A DNA stretch of 64,000 nt, from assembly GCF_001613125.1 (NCBI RefSeq), contig NZ_BDBT01000012.1:1-64000 (forward strand), given 5' to 3'. Position 1 is the first letter of the stretch. Each line of letters begins with the position of its first letter. The stretch is from Nocardia shimofusensis NBRC 100134. GTDB taxonomy: Bacteria; Actinomycetota; Actinomycetes; Mycobacteriales; Mycobacteriaceae. Position numbers and translations under genes: made by a program. The notes below the pieces were generated by a model that did not search any database, was not told the origin of the DNA, and worked only from the letters and a program-made list of their open reading frames with translations. Below are positions 18,683-27,200 of the stretch, in pieces.

Positions 18683-19006
18683 ATGTCCAAGCGCGAGCGG
18701 GTATCAGAGCAGTCACTGCTCGATCACGCGCGAACCGTCTCCCGACGGGTCGCGGCGGGCGCGGCATGTGAGATCACCGTCGGTGGCAGGCCCTTGGGCG
18801 CGCTGCCCTCCCGGCGTTCCTCCCGCCCCGCTCAGGGGTCCTCGCGCTACGCCGTGCCGCACGCGGATCCGGTCTGCGAACGACTCGACCGCGTCTTCGC
18901 CGAAGCCGCCCGCCTCGATCCGCTGCCGCTGGATCCGCTGTCGGTCGATCCCGCGCAGTTGCGTCGCGCCATCCTCGATTCGGCCGAACACCCGCACCGT
19001 TCCTGA
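18683..19006 (+). CDS. Small hypothetical protein, Phd/YefM-antitoxin-like start
   Basis: A 107-residue protein. Residues 8-40 (SLLDHARTVSRRVAAGAACE followed by ITVGGRPLGAL) recall the N-terminal fold of Phd/YefM antitoxins, where a conserved "G...ITxxGRPxAxL" segment forms a strand and DNA contact. The rest is unlike known antitoxins and no toxin gene follows; the next gene is TfoX-like. An orphan or repurposed antitoxin is an inference from a short stretch. Probably leaderless. Confidence 0.6.
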   Translation: MSKRERVSEQSLLDHARTVSRRVAAGAACEITVGGRPLGALPSRRSSRPAQGSSRYAVPHADPVCERLDRVFAEAARLDPLPLDPLSVDPAQLRRAILDSAEHPHRS

Positions 19007-19149
19007 CCGGTGAACGCACCGGCATCGGCGGAATCCGGCGCGCGATCACGCTCGGTCGTGCCGACACGACAATCCGCACGATTCCTGGCGGCGTTCGCCG
19101 CCGCGATCAGCGCGTGAGCGTTCGCCGCCGCGCGTAGGAGGAGACATCC

Positions 19150-19482
19150 GTGGCCTATGACACCGAACTCGCCGAGCGTGTGCGCGAACTCCTGGCGACC
19201 GCTGCCGATGTCTCCGAAAAACACATGTTCGGCGGCCTCGCTTTCCTGATCGGCGGAAACATGGCCGTGGCCGCCAGTCACGACGGCGGCCTGCTGGTGC
19301 GCGTCGATCCCGAGGACGGCGACCGGCTGGTGGACGACGACCGGGTCAGGCCGATGGTCATGCGCGGCCGGGAGATGTCGGGCTGGCTGAAAGTGGCTGC
19401 CGAAGCCGTCGTTCCGGCGGCCCGTCTTCGCGACTGGGTGCATCGTGGCGTCGCCTACGCCCGGACACTGCCGGTGAAATAG
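19150..19482 (+). CDS. TfoX/Sxy N-terminal-domain protein
   Basis: A 110-residue protein matching the N-terminal TfoX domain: ELAERVRELLATAADVSEKHMFGGLAFLIGG with the characteristic MFGG, then DGGLLVRVDPED and MRGREMSGWL. In gamma-proteobacteria the full TfoX controls competence; single-domain actinobacterial versions have no assigned role. GTG 19150 has an AGGAGGAG site 8 nt upstream. Confidence 0.82.
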   Translation: MAYDTELAERVRELLATAADVSEKHMFGGLAFLIGGNMAVAASHDGGLLVRVDPEDGDRLVDDDRVRPMVMRGREMSGWLKVAAEAVVPAARLRDWVHRGVAYARTLPVK

Positions 19483-19540
19483 ACGCGGCCGGCGTCCCGG
19501 CGGCAGCGGCGATCTCGCCGGTGGCCGGAATGTGTTCGCG

Positions 19541-19969
19541 TTATACGGCTTCTCGGGCCGCGGTCAGAACGGCCGCGATCCGCGGGTCGTCCGCGGCGAT
19601 ATCGCCGAGTGCCCCGACGAGCGTTTCGGCGTAGGTCGTGCGGGCTTCGCGGAAGCGGGCGCGCCCGGCGTCGGTGAGCACGGTGTAGGCGCCGCGCTTG
19701 TCGTCCGGGCACAGATCGCGGACGGTGTAGCCCACCGCGTTGAGCCTGCCGACGAGCCGGGTGACCGAGCTCTGGTTGAGACCGAGGCCGTCGGCGAGTT
19801 CCTGCATGCGCAACTCGTGGCGCGATGCGCCGTCCAGCAGCCCGAGCGCGCGATACTCCGACAGGCCGAGCCCGTGGCGTCGCTGCATGGTCGTGGCGAG
19901 GCGGTTCTCCACCTGAGAATGCAGTCGCAGCAGGCGATTCCACAGCTCGACGTCGGCTGTCGCGGTCAT
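19541..19969 (-). CDS. MarR-family regulator divergent from SMR efflux pair
   Basis: A 142-residue MarR regulator: helix-turn-helix MQELADGLGLNQSSVTRLVG, then the wing DDKRGAYTVLTDAGRARF. The ATG at 19969 is fixed by a strong GAGGAGGT site. It is transcribed away from two small multidrug resistance genes, and two similar 16-bp operator-like sequences lie between them in opposite orientation. The simplest model is a repressor of itself and the exporters, relieved by the exported compound. Confidence 0.9.
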   Translation of the reverse strand: MTATADVELWNRLLRLHSQVENRLATTMQRRHGLGLSEYRALGLLDGASRHELRMQELADGLGLNQSSVTRLVGRLNAVGYTVRDLCPDDKRGAYTVLTDAGRARFREARTTYAETLVGALGDIAADDPRIAAVLTAAREAV

Positions 19970-20048
19970 GGCGCTGACCTCCTCGGCGCGGCACTGTTCC
20001 AATGGACGGGCGGGGACCGCGGGTCGGGCGCCCGAGTCTTGACACGAG

Positions 20049-20064
20049 TTTACATGTACATGCA
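20049..20064 (-). promoter_or_regulatory. MarR operator candidate 1
   Basis: On the minus strand it reads TGCATGTACATGTAAA, identical to candidate 2 in 13 of 16 positions. It lies 80 nt upstream of the marR start. Confidence 0.65.
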
Positions 20065-20088
20065 TTCTTATCTCCGGCAGTAGAAAGT

Positions 20089-20104
20089 TGCATATACATA
20101 CAAA
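20089..20104 (+). promoter_or_regulatory. MarR operator candidate 2
   Basis: TGCATATACATACAAA, 20 nt upstream of the first SMR start codon and in opposite orientation to candidate 1. Binding here would block transcription or translation initiation of the exporter genes. Confidence 0.65.
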
Positions 20105-20123
20105 TACCACCGAAGGAGTGCCC

Positions 20124-20495
20124 GTGCCCTGGGTCTATCTGCTCATCGCCTCCGTCTTCGAAGTCGTGTTCGCGCTCGCCACGAACGCCACGAACGGATT
20201 CACCGTGCTGGGACCGTCCGTGCTGACCGCGGCCGCGGCGGCGGGCGGGATCTTCTTCCTGAGCCTGGCCTTGCGATCCCTGGACGTCGGGGTCGGCTAC
20301 ACGGTCTGGACCGGCATCGGGTCCGTCGGCACGGTGGTGCTCGGGACCGTGGTCTTCGGCGAGGCGATGACCGCGCCGAAGATCGTGGCCTTCGTACTGA
20401 TCATCAGCGGAGTGCTCGGCCTGCGGCTGGCGGACAAGCTCGCCGAGAACTCGGCCGGTCACGTGCCCGCAGGGCGATCCGAAGTGCCCGCCTGA
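20124..20495 (+). CDS. SMR-family efflux subunit 1
   Basis: A 123-residue small multidrug resistance protein with four membrane helices. The essential membrane glutamate is in ASVFEVVFALATNAT (residue ~12), and VGYTVWTGIGSVGTVVLG in helix 3 is typical of the family. A polar C-terminal extension (about 18 residues) is absent from its partner. GTG 20124 follows AAGGAG by 5 nt. With the next gene it forms a likely hetero-dimeric exporter of the paired-SMR type, under the divergent MarR protein. Confidence 0.92.
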   Translation: MPWVYLLIASVFEVVFALATNATNGFTVLGPSVLTAAAAAGGIFFLSLALRSLDVGVGYTVWTGIGSVGTVVLGTVVFGEAMTAPKIVAFVLIISGVLGLRLADKLAENSAGHVPAGRSEVPA

Positions 20496-20542
20496 GCGCC
20501 GCCGCGCGCGATCCCATCGATCTGTTCGTCAGGAGTGCTGTC

Positions 20543-20863
20543 ATGGCTTGGATCTATCTGCTCATCGCCGTGGTGTTCGAGATCGCGTTCGCGCTCGGCA
20601 CCAATGCCACCAAGGGGTTCACGCGACTGTGGCCCTCGGTGTTCACACTGCTCGCCGCCGCGGGCGGCATCTATACGTTGAGCTTGGCGTTGCGCACGCT
20701 GGATGTCGGCGTCGGCTACACCGTGTGGACCGGGTTGGGCGCGATCGGCGCGGTGGTGCTCGGCGCGCTGATCTACAAGGAGCGGATCACCGTCCCCAAG
20801 GTGGTCTCGTTCGGCGCGATCATCGCCGGGGTCGCCGTGTTGCGTCTGGCCGCCGGGGGCTGA
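20543..20863 (+). CDS. SMR-family efflux subunit 2 (SugE/Gdx-like)
   Basis: A 106-residue four-helix SMR protein: VVFEIAFALGTNATKGFTRLWPSVF and YTVWTGLGAIGAVVLGALIYKE resemble the SugE/Gdx subgroup, some of which export guanidinium. Strongly similar to the preceding subunit, indicating tandem duplication. The gap is 47 nt with AGGAG before ATG 20543. The substrate (guanidinium or quaternary amines) is not decided by sequence. Confidence 0.92.
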   Translation: MAWIYLLIAVVFEIAFALGTNATKGFTRLWPSVFTLLAAAGGIYTLSLALRTLDVGVGYTVWTGLGAIGAVVLGALIYKERITVPKVVSFGAIIAGVAVLRLAAGG

Positions 20864-20895
20864 ATCGTCGCGAACAGCGCCGTGGTCGCGAACAG

Positions 20896-20928
20896 CGTTG
20901 TGCCCGCCGGGTCTCGGCGGGCACAACG
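20896..20928. terminator. Bidirectional terminator hairpin
   Basis: Perfect 14-bp stem CGTTGTGCCCGCCG (20896-20909) and complement (20915-20928), loop of 5, between convergent SMR and narI genes. Confidence 0.8.
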
Positions 20929-20934
20929 ACGTTC

Positions 20935-21693
20935 TCAGCGCCAGCGTTCCGGGGTCACCGGAGAATCCCACGCCCGCGCGTAGCGGCGAGTGTCGGCGGC
21001 GTTGGTCTCTTTGGCGCGGTAGACGATGTAGGGGCGGGTGAGATAGCCGAGCGGGGCGCTGAACATGTGGACCAGGCGGGTGTAGGGCCACAGGGCGACC
21101 AGAACGAGGACGGCGAGGCCGTGCAGCTGAAAGGTCCACGGGGTGCCGACCATCAGCTCGGGCTGCGGTGCGAGGGTGAACAAGCTGCGGAACCAGGGGG
21201 AGACGGTTTCGCGGTAGTTGTAGGTGCCCCACAGCAGATTGCTGCCCCAGGTGTTGAGCAGGCCGGTCGCCAGCGCGGCGGCGAGCAGCGTGTACATCAC
21301 CTTGTCGTTGCCGGTGGTGGCCTTGCGTACCGCAGGCACGGTGACCCTGCGGTACAGCAGGATGGCGACGCCGGCCAGCACGGCGAGGCCCGCGACCGAG
21401 CCCGCGCCGACGGCGATCACGTGGTAGGCGTGCTCGGAGATGCCCACCGCGTGGGTCCACGATTCGGGGATCAGCACGCCGAGCACGTGCCCGCCGAACA
21501 CCCCGAGCATGCCGAAGTGGAACAGCGGGCTGCCCAGGCGCAGCAGGCGGCTCTCGTAGACCTGCGAGGACCGGGTGGTCCAGCCGAACTGGTCGTTGCG
21601 GTAGCGCCAGATGTGGCCGAGCACGAACGAGGTGAAGGCGATGTAGGGCAGGATCATCCACAGTTCGGCGGGCAGATTCAGGCTGGCGTTCAT
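20935..21693 (-). CDS. narI: Respiratory nitrate reductase gamma subunit NarI
   Basis: A 252-residue membrane cytochrome b subunit that oxidises menaquinol and passes electrons to NarH. Five membrane helices are visible; haem-ligand histidines are expected in LFHFGMLGVFGGHVLG near the N-terminus and in FQLHGLAVLVLVALWPYTRLVHMF near the end. Its ATG overlaps the narJ stop (ATGA, 21690-21693). Confidence 0.96.
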   Translation of the reverse strand: MNASLNLPAELWMILPYIAFTSFVLGHIWRYRNDQFGWTTRSSQVYESRLLRLGSPLFHFGMLGVFGGHVLGVLIPESWTHAVGISEHAYHVIAVGAGSVAGLAVLAGVAILLYRRVTVPAVRKATTGNDKVMYTLLAAALATGLLNTWGSNLLWGTYNYRETVSPWFRSLFTLAPQPELMVGTPWTFQLHGLAVLVLVALWPYTRLVHMFSAPLGYLTRPYIVYRAKETNAADTRRYARAWDSPVTPERWR

Positions 21694-22370
21694 CGGCGCC
21701 CTTCCGAGTCGGTGAACAGCGAGGGGTCCAGGGCGAACGGGTCGAGACCGACCTCTTCCTCCGGTGGGCCCTCGGCGGCGAGTTCGGCGATGCGACGCCG
21801 ATCGGCGGTGGTCAGCGGCGGCAGGGTGGCGACCACGGCGGCCAGCGCGCCCGCGTAAGGCGATGCGTTGTCGGCCAGCGACAGCCGCAGCAACTCGATC
21901 ACCGGCAGATGCTCGCCGAGCAGGCGTTCGCCGCCGATCGGATCGACCGTGGCGGCGAACTCCAGCAGCACCGGCAGGTGGTCGGGCAGCTCCTCGTCGC
22001 CGAGTTCCACGCCCGCGTGCCGGTAGGCGTGTTTGAACCGCAGCAGCGCCATACCGCGTTTGCGGGTATCGCCGTAGGCGTAGAAGGTCAGGTGCATGCT
22101 GGCCCGCTTGCGCAGATCGAAGGTGGCCACGTAGTCGGCTGCCAGCGTCAGCGGCGGGGTCACCCGCAGGTGGGTGAGCAGCGGCTCGAGCGGGAGGCGC
22201 ACCTCGTCGGGCAACTCCGCGGCCGCACCGGACAATTCGTCGAGCATGGCGAGCAGCGGCTGTCCCGGGTAGTCCAGGACCAGCGCCGCCAGCCGCCACA
22301 CCAGGCGACGGTCGCGCTCGGACATGCGCACCACCGGCTCGGGCCTGCGCCGCACTTTCAGCAGGCTCAT
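21690..22370 (-). CDS. narJ: Nitrate reductase assembly chaperone NarJ
   Basis: A 226-residue cytoplasmic chaperone (TorD/NarJ family) that assists molybdenum-cofactor insertion and membrane attachment of NarGH; it is not part of the final enzyme. Family features: LDYPGQPLLAMLDEL, ADYVATFDLRKRASMHLTFY with the conserved aspartate, and DHLPVLLEF. Both ends overlap neighbours by 4 nt (ATGA), so narHJI are translationally coupled. Confidence 0.95.
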   Translation of the reverse strand: MSLLKVRRRPEPVVRMSERDRRLVWRLAALVLDYPGQPLLAMLDELSGAAAELPDEVRLPLEPLLTHLRVTPPLTLAADYVATFDLRKRASMHLTFYAYGDTRKRGMALLRFKHAYRHAGVELGDEELPDHLPVLLEFAATVDPIGGERLLGEHLPVIELLRLSLADNASPYAGALAAVVATLPPLTTADRRRIAELAAEGPPEEEVGLDPFALDPSLFTDSEGRR

Positions 22371-24199
22371 CGCGGTGCTCCCGTCACATCCGGGGTGGCA
22401 GCGGAGCCGGCGCCGTTGCCGGTCGCCCCGCTGCCGTTCCCGGCCGCACCGTTGGTGCCGGAGCCCTTCGCGGTCGCGCCGTTGCCGTTCGCGCCGTTTC
22501 CGGGTGCCCCGTTACCGCCGGTGCCGTTCGCGCCGATGCCGGCTGTCGCATCGCCGGAGCTCCCGGTATCGGCTGCGCCGTCGCTGTTCGCTCCCACCGG
22601 CACCAGCCCCGCGGTGCTCTTGCCGTCCCAGTTCAACAGGTTGATCCGGTTCGACTTGGCTTCCGGCGCGGCCGCGTTGGTGTCGGAGAGCGAGGTGTCG
22701 GTCAGGTGGAACTTCTCGACCATCTGATCGAAGGCCGTCATACCGGGTCCGCCGTCGGTGTCCAGGCTGCACCCGGTCGCCAGCGAATCCAGTTCGTGGG
22801 CTTGCGAAGTCGCGCCCTGCGGGATCACGTAGCGGTCCTCGTACTTGGCGATCGCCAGCAGGCGGTAGAGCGCCTCGATCTCCTCCGGCTCCAGCCGCAC
22901 CGACGGCGCGATCGACGGATCGGGCTCCTCGCCGAGGTTCACCGAGCGCATGAACGAGCGCATTCCCGCGAGCCGTTGCAGGGCGGCCCGCACCGGGCCG
23001 ATCTCGCCCGCGGTGAACAGTTCGGCCAGATATTCGACCGGAATGCGCAGCGCGTCGATGGCGCCGAACAGGTTGCGGGCGCTCTCCCCGTCGTGCCCGG
23101 TCTCCGACAGCACGTCGACCACCGGGGACAGCGGCGGCACGTACCAGACCATCGGCATGGTGCGGTACTCCGGATGCAACGGCAGCGCGATCTGGTAATC
23201 CACGATCAGCTTGTAGACCGGCGAATCCTGCGCGGCCTGAATCCATTCCGGCGAGATGCCCGCCCGCTCGGCCTCGGCGATCACCCGCGGGTCGTGCGGG
23301 TTGAGGAATACGCCGAGTTGCGAGGGGTACAGGTCGGCGGTGTCGGTCACCGACGCGGCTTCGAGCACCTTGTCGGCGTCGTAGAGCATCACGCCGATGT
23401 AGCGCAGCCGTCCGACGCAGGTCTCCGAGCACACGGTCGGGATGCCGACCTCCACGCGCGGGTAGCAGAAAGTGCACTTCTCCGCCTTGCCCGTCTTGTG
23501 GTTGAAGTAGATCTTCTTGTACGGGCAGCCGGTGATGCACTGGCGCCAGCCGCGGCACTTGTCCTGATCGACGAGCACGATGCCGTCCTCGGCGCGCTTG
23601 TAGATCGCGCCGGACGGGCACGAGGCCGCGCACGAGGGATTGAGGCAGTGCTCGCAGATGCGCGGCAGGTAGAACATGAAGGTCTGTTCGAACTCCAGTT
23701 TCACCTGCTCCGACAGCCGGTTCAGCAGCGGGTCCTTGCCCACCTGCTCGGGGCCCGAGCCCAGATCGTCGTCCCAGTTCGCGCCCCAGGTGACCTTGGT
23801 GTCCTCGCCGGTGATCAGCGACTTGGGCCGCGCCACCGGGGTGGTGTCGGTGGCGGGGGAGGACAGCAGGTTGTCGTAGTCGTAGCTCCACGGGTCGTAG
23901 TAGTCCGACACCGTGGGCAGGTCCGGGTTGGCGAAGATGTTGAGCAGCCGCTTCAACCGCGAGCCGGACTTCAGGGTCAGCTTGCCGCGCTTGGTGAGCG
24001 TCCAGCCGCCCTTCCACTTCTCCTGATCCTGGTACTGCCGCGGATAGCCCTGACCCGGCCTGGTCTCGACATTGTTGAACCAGACGTACTCGGTGCCGCC
24101 GCGGTTGGTCCAGGCCTGCTTGCAGGTGACCGAACAGGTGTGGCAGCCGATGCACTTGTCGAGGTTCATCACCATCGCCATCTGTGCCATGACGCGCAT
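22367..24199 (-). CDS. narH: Nitrate reductase beta subunit NarH with low-complexity C-terminal tail
   Basis: A 610-residue electron-transfer subunit. Four cysteine groups bind three [4Fe-4S] and one [3Fe-4S] cluster: CIGCHTCSVTC (residues 16-26), CEHCLNPSCAASC, CRGWRQCITGC (the Trp marks the [3Fe-4S] site) and CTFC with CSETC. The usual family length is about 490-560; after residue ~515 this protein continues with a Gly/Ala/Asn-rich tail (repeats of NGAxGNG) that is probably disordered. It starts 1 nt after narG stops. Confidence 0.95.
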   Translation of the reverse strand: MRVMAQMAMVMNLDKCIGCHTCSVTCKQAWTNRGGTEYVWFNNVETRPGQGYPRQYQDQEKWKGGWTLTKRGKLTLKSGSRLKRLLNIFANPDLPTVSDYYDPWSYDYDNLLSSPATDTTPVARPKSLITGEDTKVTWGANWDDDLGSGPEQVGKDPLLNRLSEQVKLEFEQTFMFYLPRICEHCLNPSCAASCPSGAIYKRAEDGIVLVDQDKCRGWRQCITGCPYKKIYFNHKTGKAEKCTFCYPRVEVGIPTVCSETCVGRLRYIGVMLYDADKVLEAASVTDTADLYPSQLGVFLNPHDPRVIAEAERAGISPEWIQAAQDSPVYKLIVDYQIALPLHPEYRTMPMVWYVPPLSPVVDVLSETGHDGESARNLFGAIDALRIPVEYLAELFTAGEIGPVRAALQRLAGMRSFMRSVNLGEEPDPSIAPSVRLEPEEIEALYRLLAIAKYEDRYVIPQGATSQAHELDSLATGCSLDTDGGPGMTAFDQMVEKFHLTDTSLSDTNAAAPEAKSNRINLLNWDGKSTAGLVPVGANSDGAADTGSSGDATAGIGANGTGGNGAPGNGANGNGATAKGSGTNGAAGNGSGATGNGAGSAATPDVTGAPR

Positions 24200-24200
24200 G

Positions 24201-27200
24201 TCAGTACTCCACTTCCTGGGACCGGCGGCGGATGGTGGTGACCTCGTCGCGCTGATTGCCGGTGGGGCCGTGGTAGTTCAGCGCGAAGGACTGCTGGGCG
24301 TAGCCGCCGATGAGATGGGAGGGCTTGATCATGATCCGGGTCAGCGCGTTGTGGATGCCGCCGCGCTTGCCCTTGCCGGGTTGCTCGCCGGGCTGCAGGC
24401 CCGGCTTGGGCCAGTCGAAGCCGCTCGGGTCGGTGCCTTCGATGCGCGGGACATCCACCGCGCGGTCCTGGGCGTGGTACATGAACACGGTGCCCTCGGG
24501 CATGCGGTGCGAGACGATGGCGCGGGCCACCACGACGCCGTTGCGGTTGACCGCCTCGATCCAGTCGTTGTCGGCGACCCCGATCTTGGCGGCGTCCTTG
24601 TCCGACATCCAGATCGACTGACCGCCGCGCGAGAGCGTCAGCATGTGCAGGTTGTCCTGGTAGGCGGAGTGGATGGACCACTTGGAGTGCGGGGTCAGAT
24701 AGCGCACGGTCACGCCGCGCTCGGTGACATCGCCGACGCCCGGTTCGCGGAACAGCGCGGTCATGTCCAGCGGCGGCCGGAAGATCGGCAGCTGTTCGCC
24801 GAGCTCGATCATCCAGTCGTGGTCGAGGTAGAAGTGCTGGCGGCCGGTGAGGGTGTGCCAGGGCTTGAGCCGTTCGGTGTTGATGGTGAACGGCGAGTAC
24901 CTGCGCCCGCCGGTCTCGCTGCCCGACCATTCCGGCGAGGTGATGACCGGGACGGGACGGGCCTGGGTGTCGGCGAAGGTGATCCGCTTGCCCTCGGCTT
25001 CCAGCGCGAGATCGGCCAGTTCGGTGCCGGTGCGGCGCTCGAGCGCGTGGAAACCCTCGACGGCGAGCCTGCCGTTGGTGGTGCCCGACAGCGCCAGGAT
25101 CGCCTCGGCGGCATGGGTGTCCTTGGCCAGCGACGACCTGCCCTGCGCGATGCCGGAGACCACCTTGCCGTTCTTGCCCGCCAGGTATTCGACCTCGGCG
25201 TCGGGCAGCGTGGTGACGCCCTTGGTGGTCAGACCGAGCGTCTCCACCAGCGGACCGAGGGCGGCCATCTTCTCGGCGACCTTCGGATAATCGCGTTCGA
25301 CGACCACCAGCTTCGGCATGGTCTTGCCCGGAATCGGCTCGCACTCGCCGGCTTTCCAGTCCAGCACCCGGCCGCCCGCCTGGGCCAGCGCGTCGGGCGA
25401 GTCGTGCTGCAGCGGCACCGCGACGATGTCCTTGCGCACGCCCAGGTGCTTCTCGGCCATCCAGGAGAAGCCGCGCGCGATGCGGTGGAAGGCGTCGAAG
25501 TCGGTCTTGGCCTCCCACGGCGGGGAGATGGCGGGGGAGAAGGCGTGCACGAACGGGTGCATGTCGGTCGAGGACAGATCGTGCTTCTCGTACCAGGTGG
25601 CCGCGGGCAGCACGATGTCGGAGAACAGCGTGGTGCTGGTCATGCGGAAGTCCAGGCTCAGCAGCAGATCCAGCTTGCCGGTGGGCGCCTCGTCCCGCCA
25701 CACCAGTTCCTGCGGGCGCACCCCGGTGTCGTCGGTGGTCTGCAGATTGGAGTCCGCGCCGAGCAGGTGGCGGTGGAAGTACTCGTTGCCCTTGCCCGAG
25801 GAGCCGAGCAGGTTGGCCCGCCACACCGTCAGACAGCGCGGGAAGTTCTCCGGGGCGTCGGGGTCCTCGCAGGCGAAGCGCAGTTCCTCGGACTTCAGCT
25901 GGGACACCACGTGATCGGCGGCGCTCACCCCCGCGGCCTCGGCTTCGTCGGCGAGGTCGAGCGGGTTGCGGTCGAAGGTGGGGTAGCTGGGCATCCAGCC
26001 GAGCCTGCTGGCCAGGGCGATATTGTCGGCGGCGGTGCGCCCGGCGAACGCGCCCTTGCCCAGCGGGGAGGAGAACGAGTCGGCGGTGAACGGGTCGTAG
26101 CGCCACTGGTCGTTGGTCAGGTACCAGAACACCGTGCCCTGCATCTGGCGCGGCGGGCGCTGCCAGTCCAGGCCGAAGGCGAGCGTGGCCCACCCGGTCA
26201 CCGGACGGCATTTCTCCTGGCCGACGTAGTGGGCCCAGCCGCCGCCGTTCACGCCCTGGCAGCCGGTGAGCAGGGTGAGGGTGAAGAAGGCGCGATAGAT
26301 CTGATCGGAATGGAACCAGTGGTTGGTGCCCGCGCCCATCAGGATCATCGAGCGTCCGCCGGAACGCTCGGCGTTGTCGGCGAATTCGCGCGCGATCCGC
26401 TCGGCCTGCACGGCCGGGACGCCGGTGATGGTCTCCTGCCAGGCCGGAGTGTAGGGGGAGGAGGCGTCGTCGTAGCCGCTCGCCCACTCGCCGGGCAGTC
26501 CGTCGCGGCCGACGCCGTACTGGGCGAGCAGCAGGTCGAACACCGTGGTCACCCGCCTGCCCGCGACGGTGACGGTCGGGACGCCGCGCAGCACCACGCC
26601 CGGCTGGTCGCCGTCGTAGCGCGGCAGGCGCACCGCGATCGATTCCGCGTCCTCGCGCCCGTAGAGGGTCAGCAGCGGGTCGACGCCCTCGAGATCGAGG
26701 TTCCACTTGCCCGCGTCGGACTCGTTGAACCGATGACCCAGCGCGCCGTTGGGCACGACCGGATCACCGGCGGCGTCGAGCAGCACCGGCTTGTGCTCGG
26801 CGTTCTCGTCGCCGCGCCCCAGATCGGCGGCGGTGAGGAATTTGCCCGCGGTCGCGCCGTCGTGGTGGTAGATGCCCTCGGCGTCCCAGCCCTTCGGGTC
26901 GTCCACGCACACCAGGTACGGTAGGTCGGTGTAGCGCTTGACGTACTCCAGGAAGCGCGGCGTCTGCCGCTCGACGAAGAACTCCTTGAGCACCACGTGG
27001 CCCATCGACATGGCCAGCGCCGCATCGGTTCCCGGGCGCGCGGGCACCCACTCGTCGGCGAACTTGGTGTTGTCGGCGTAGTCGGGGGAGACCACGACGA
27101 CCTTCTGGCCGCGGTAGCGCGCCTCGGTCATGTAGTGCGCGTCGGGCGTGCGGGTCACCGGGACATTGGAGCCCCACATGATCAGGTAGCCCGCGTCGAA

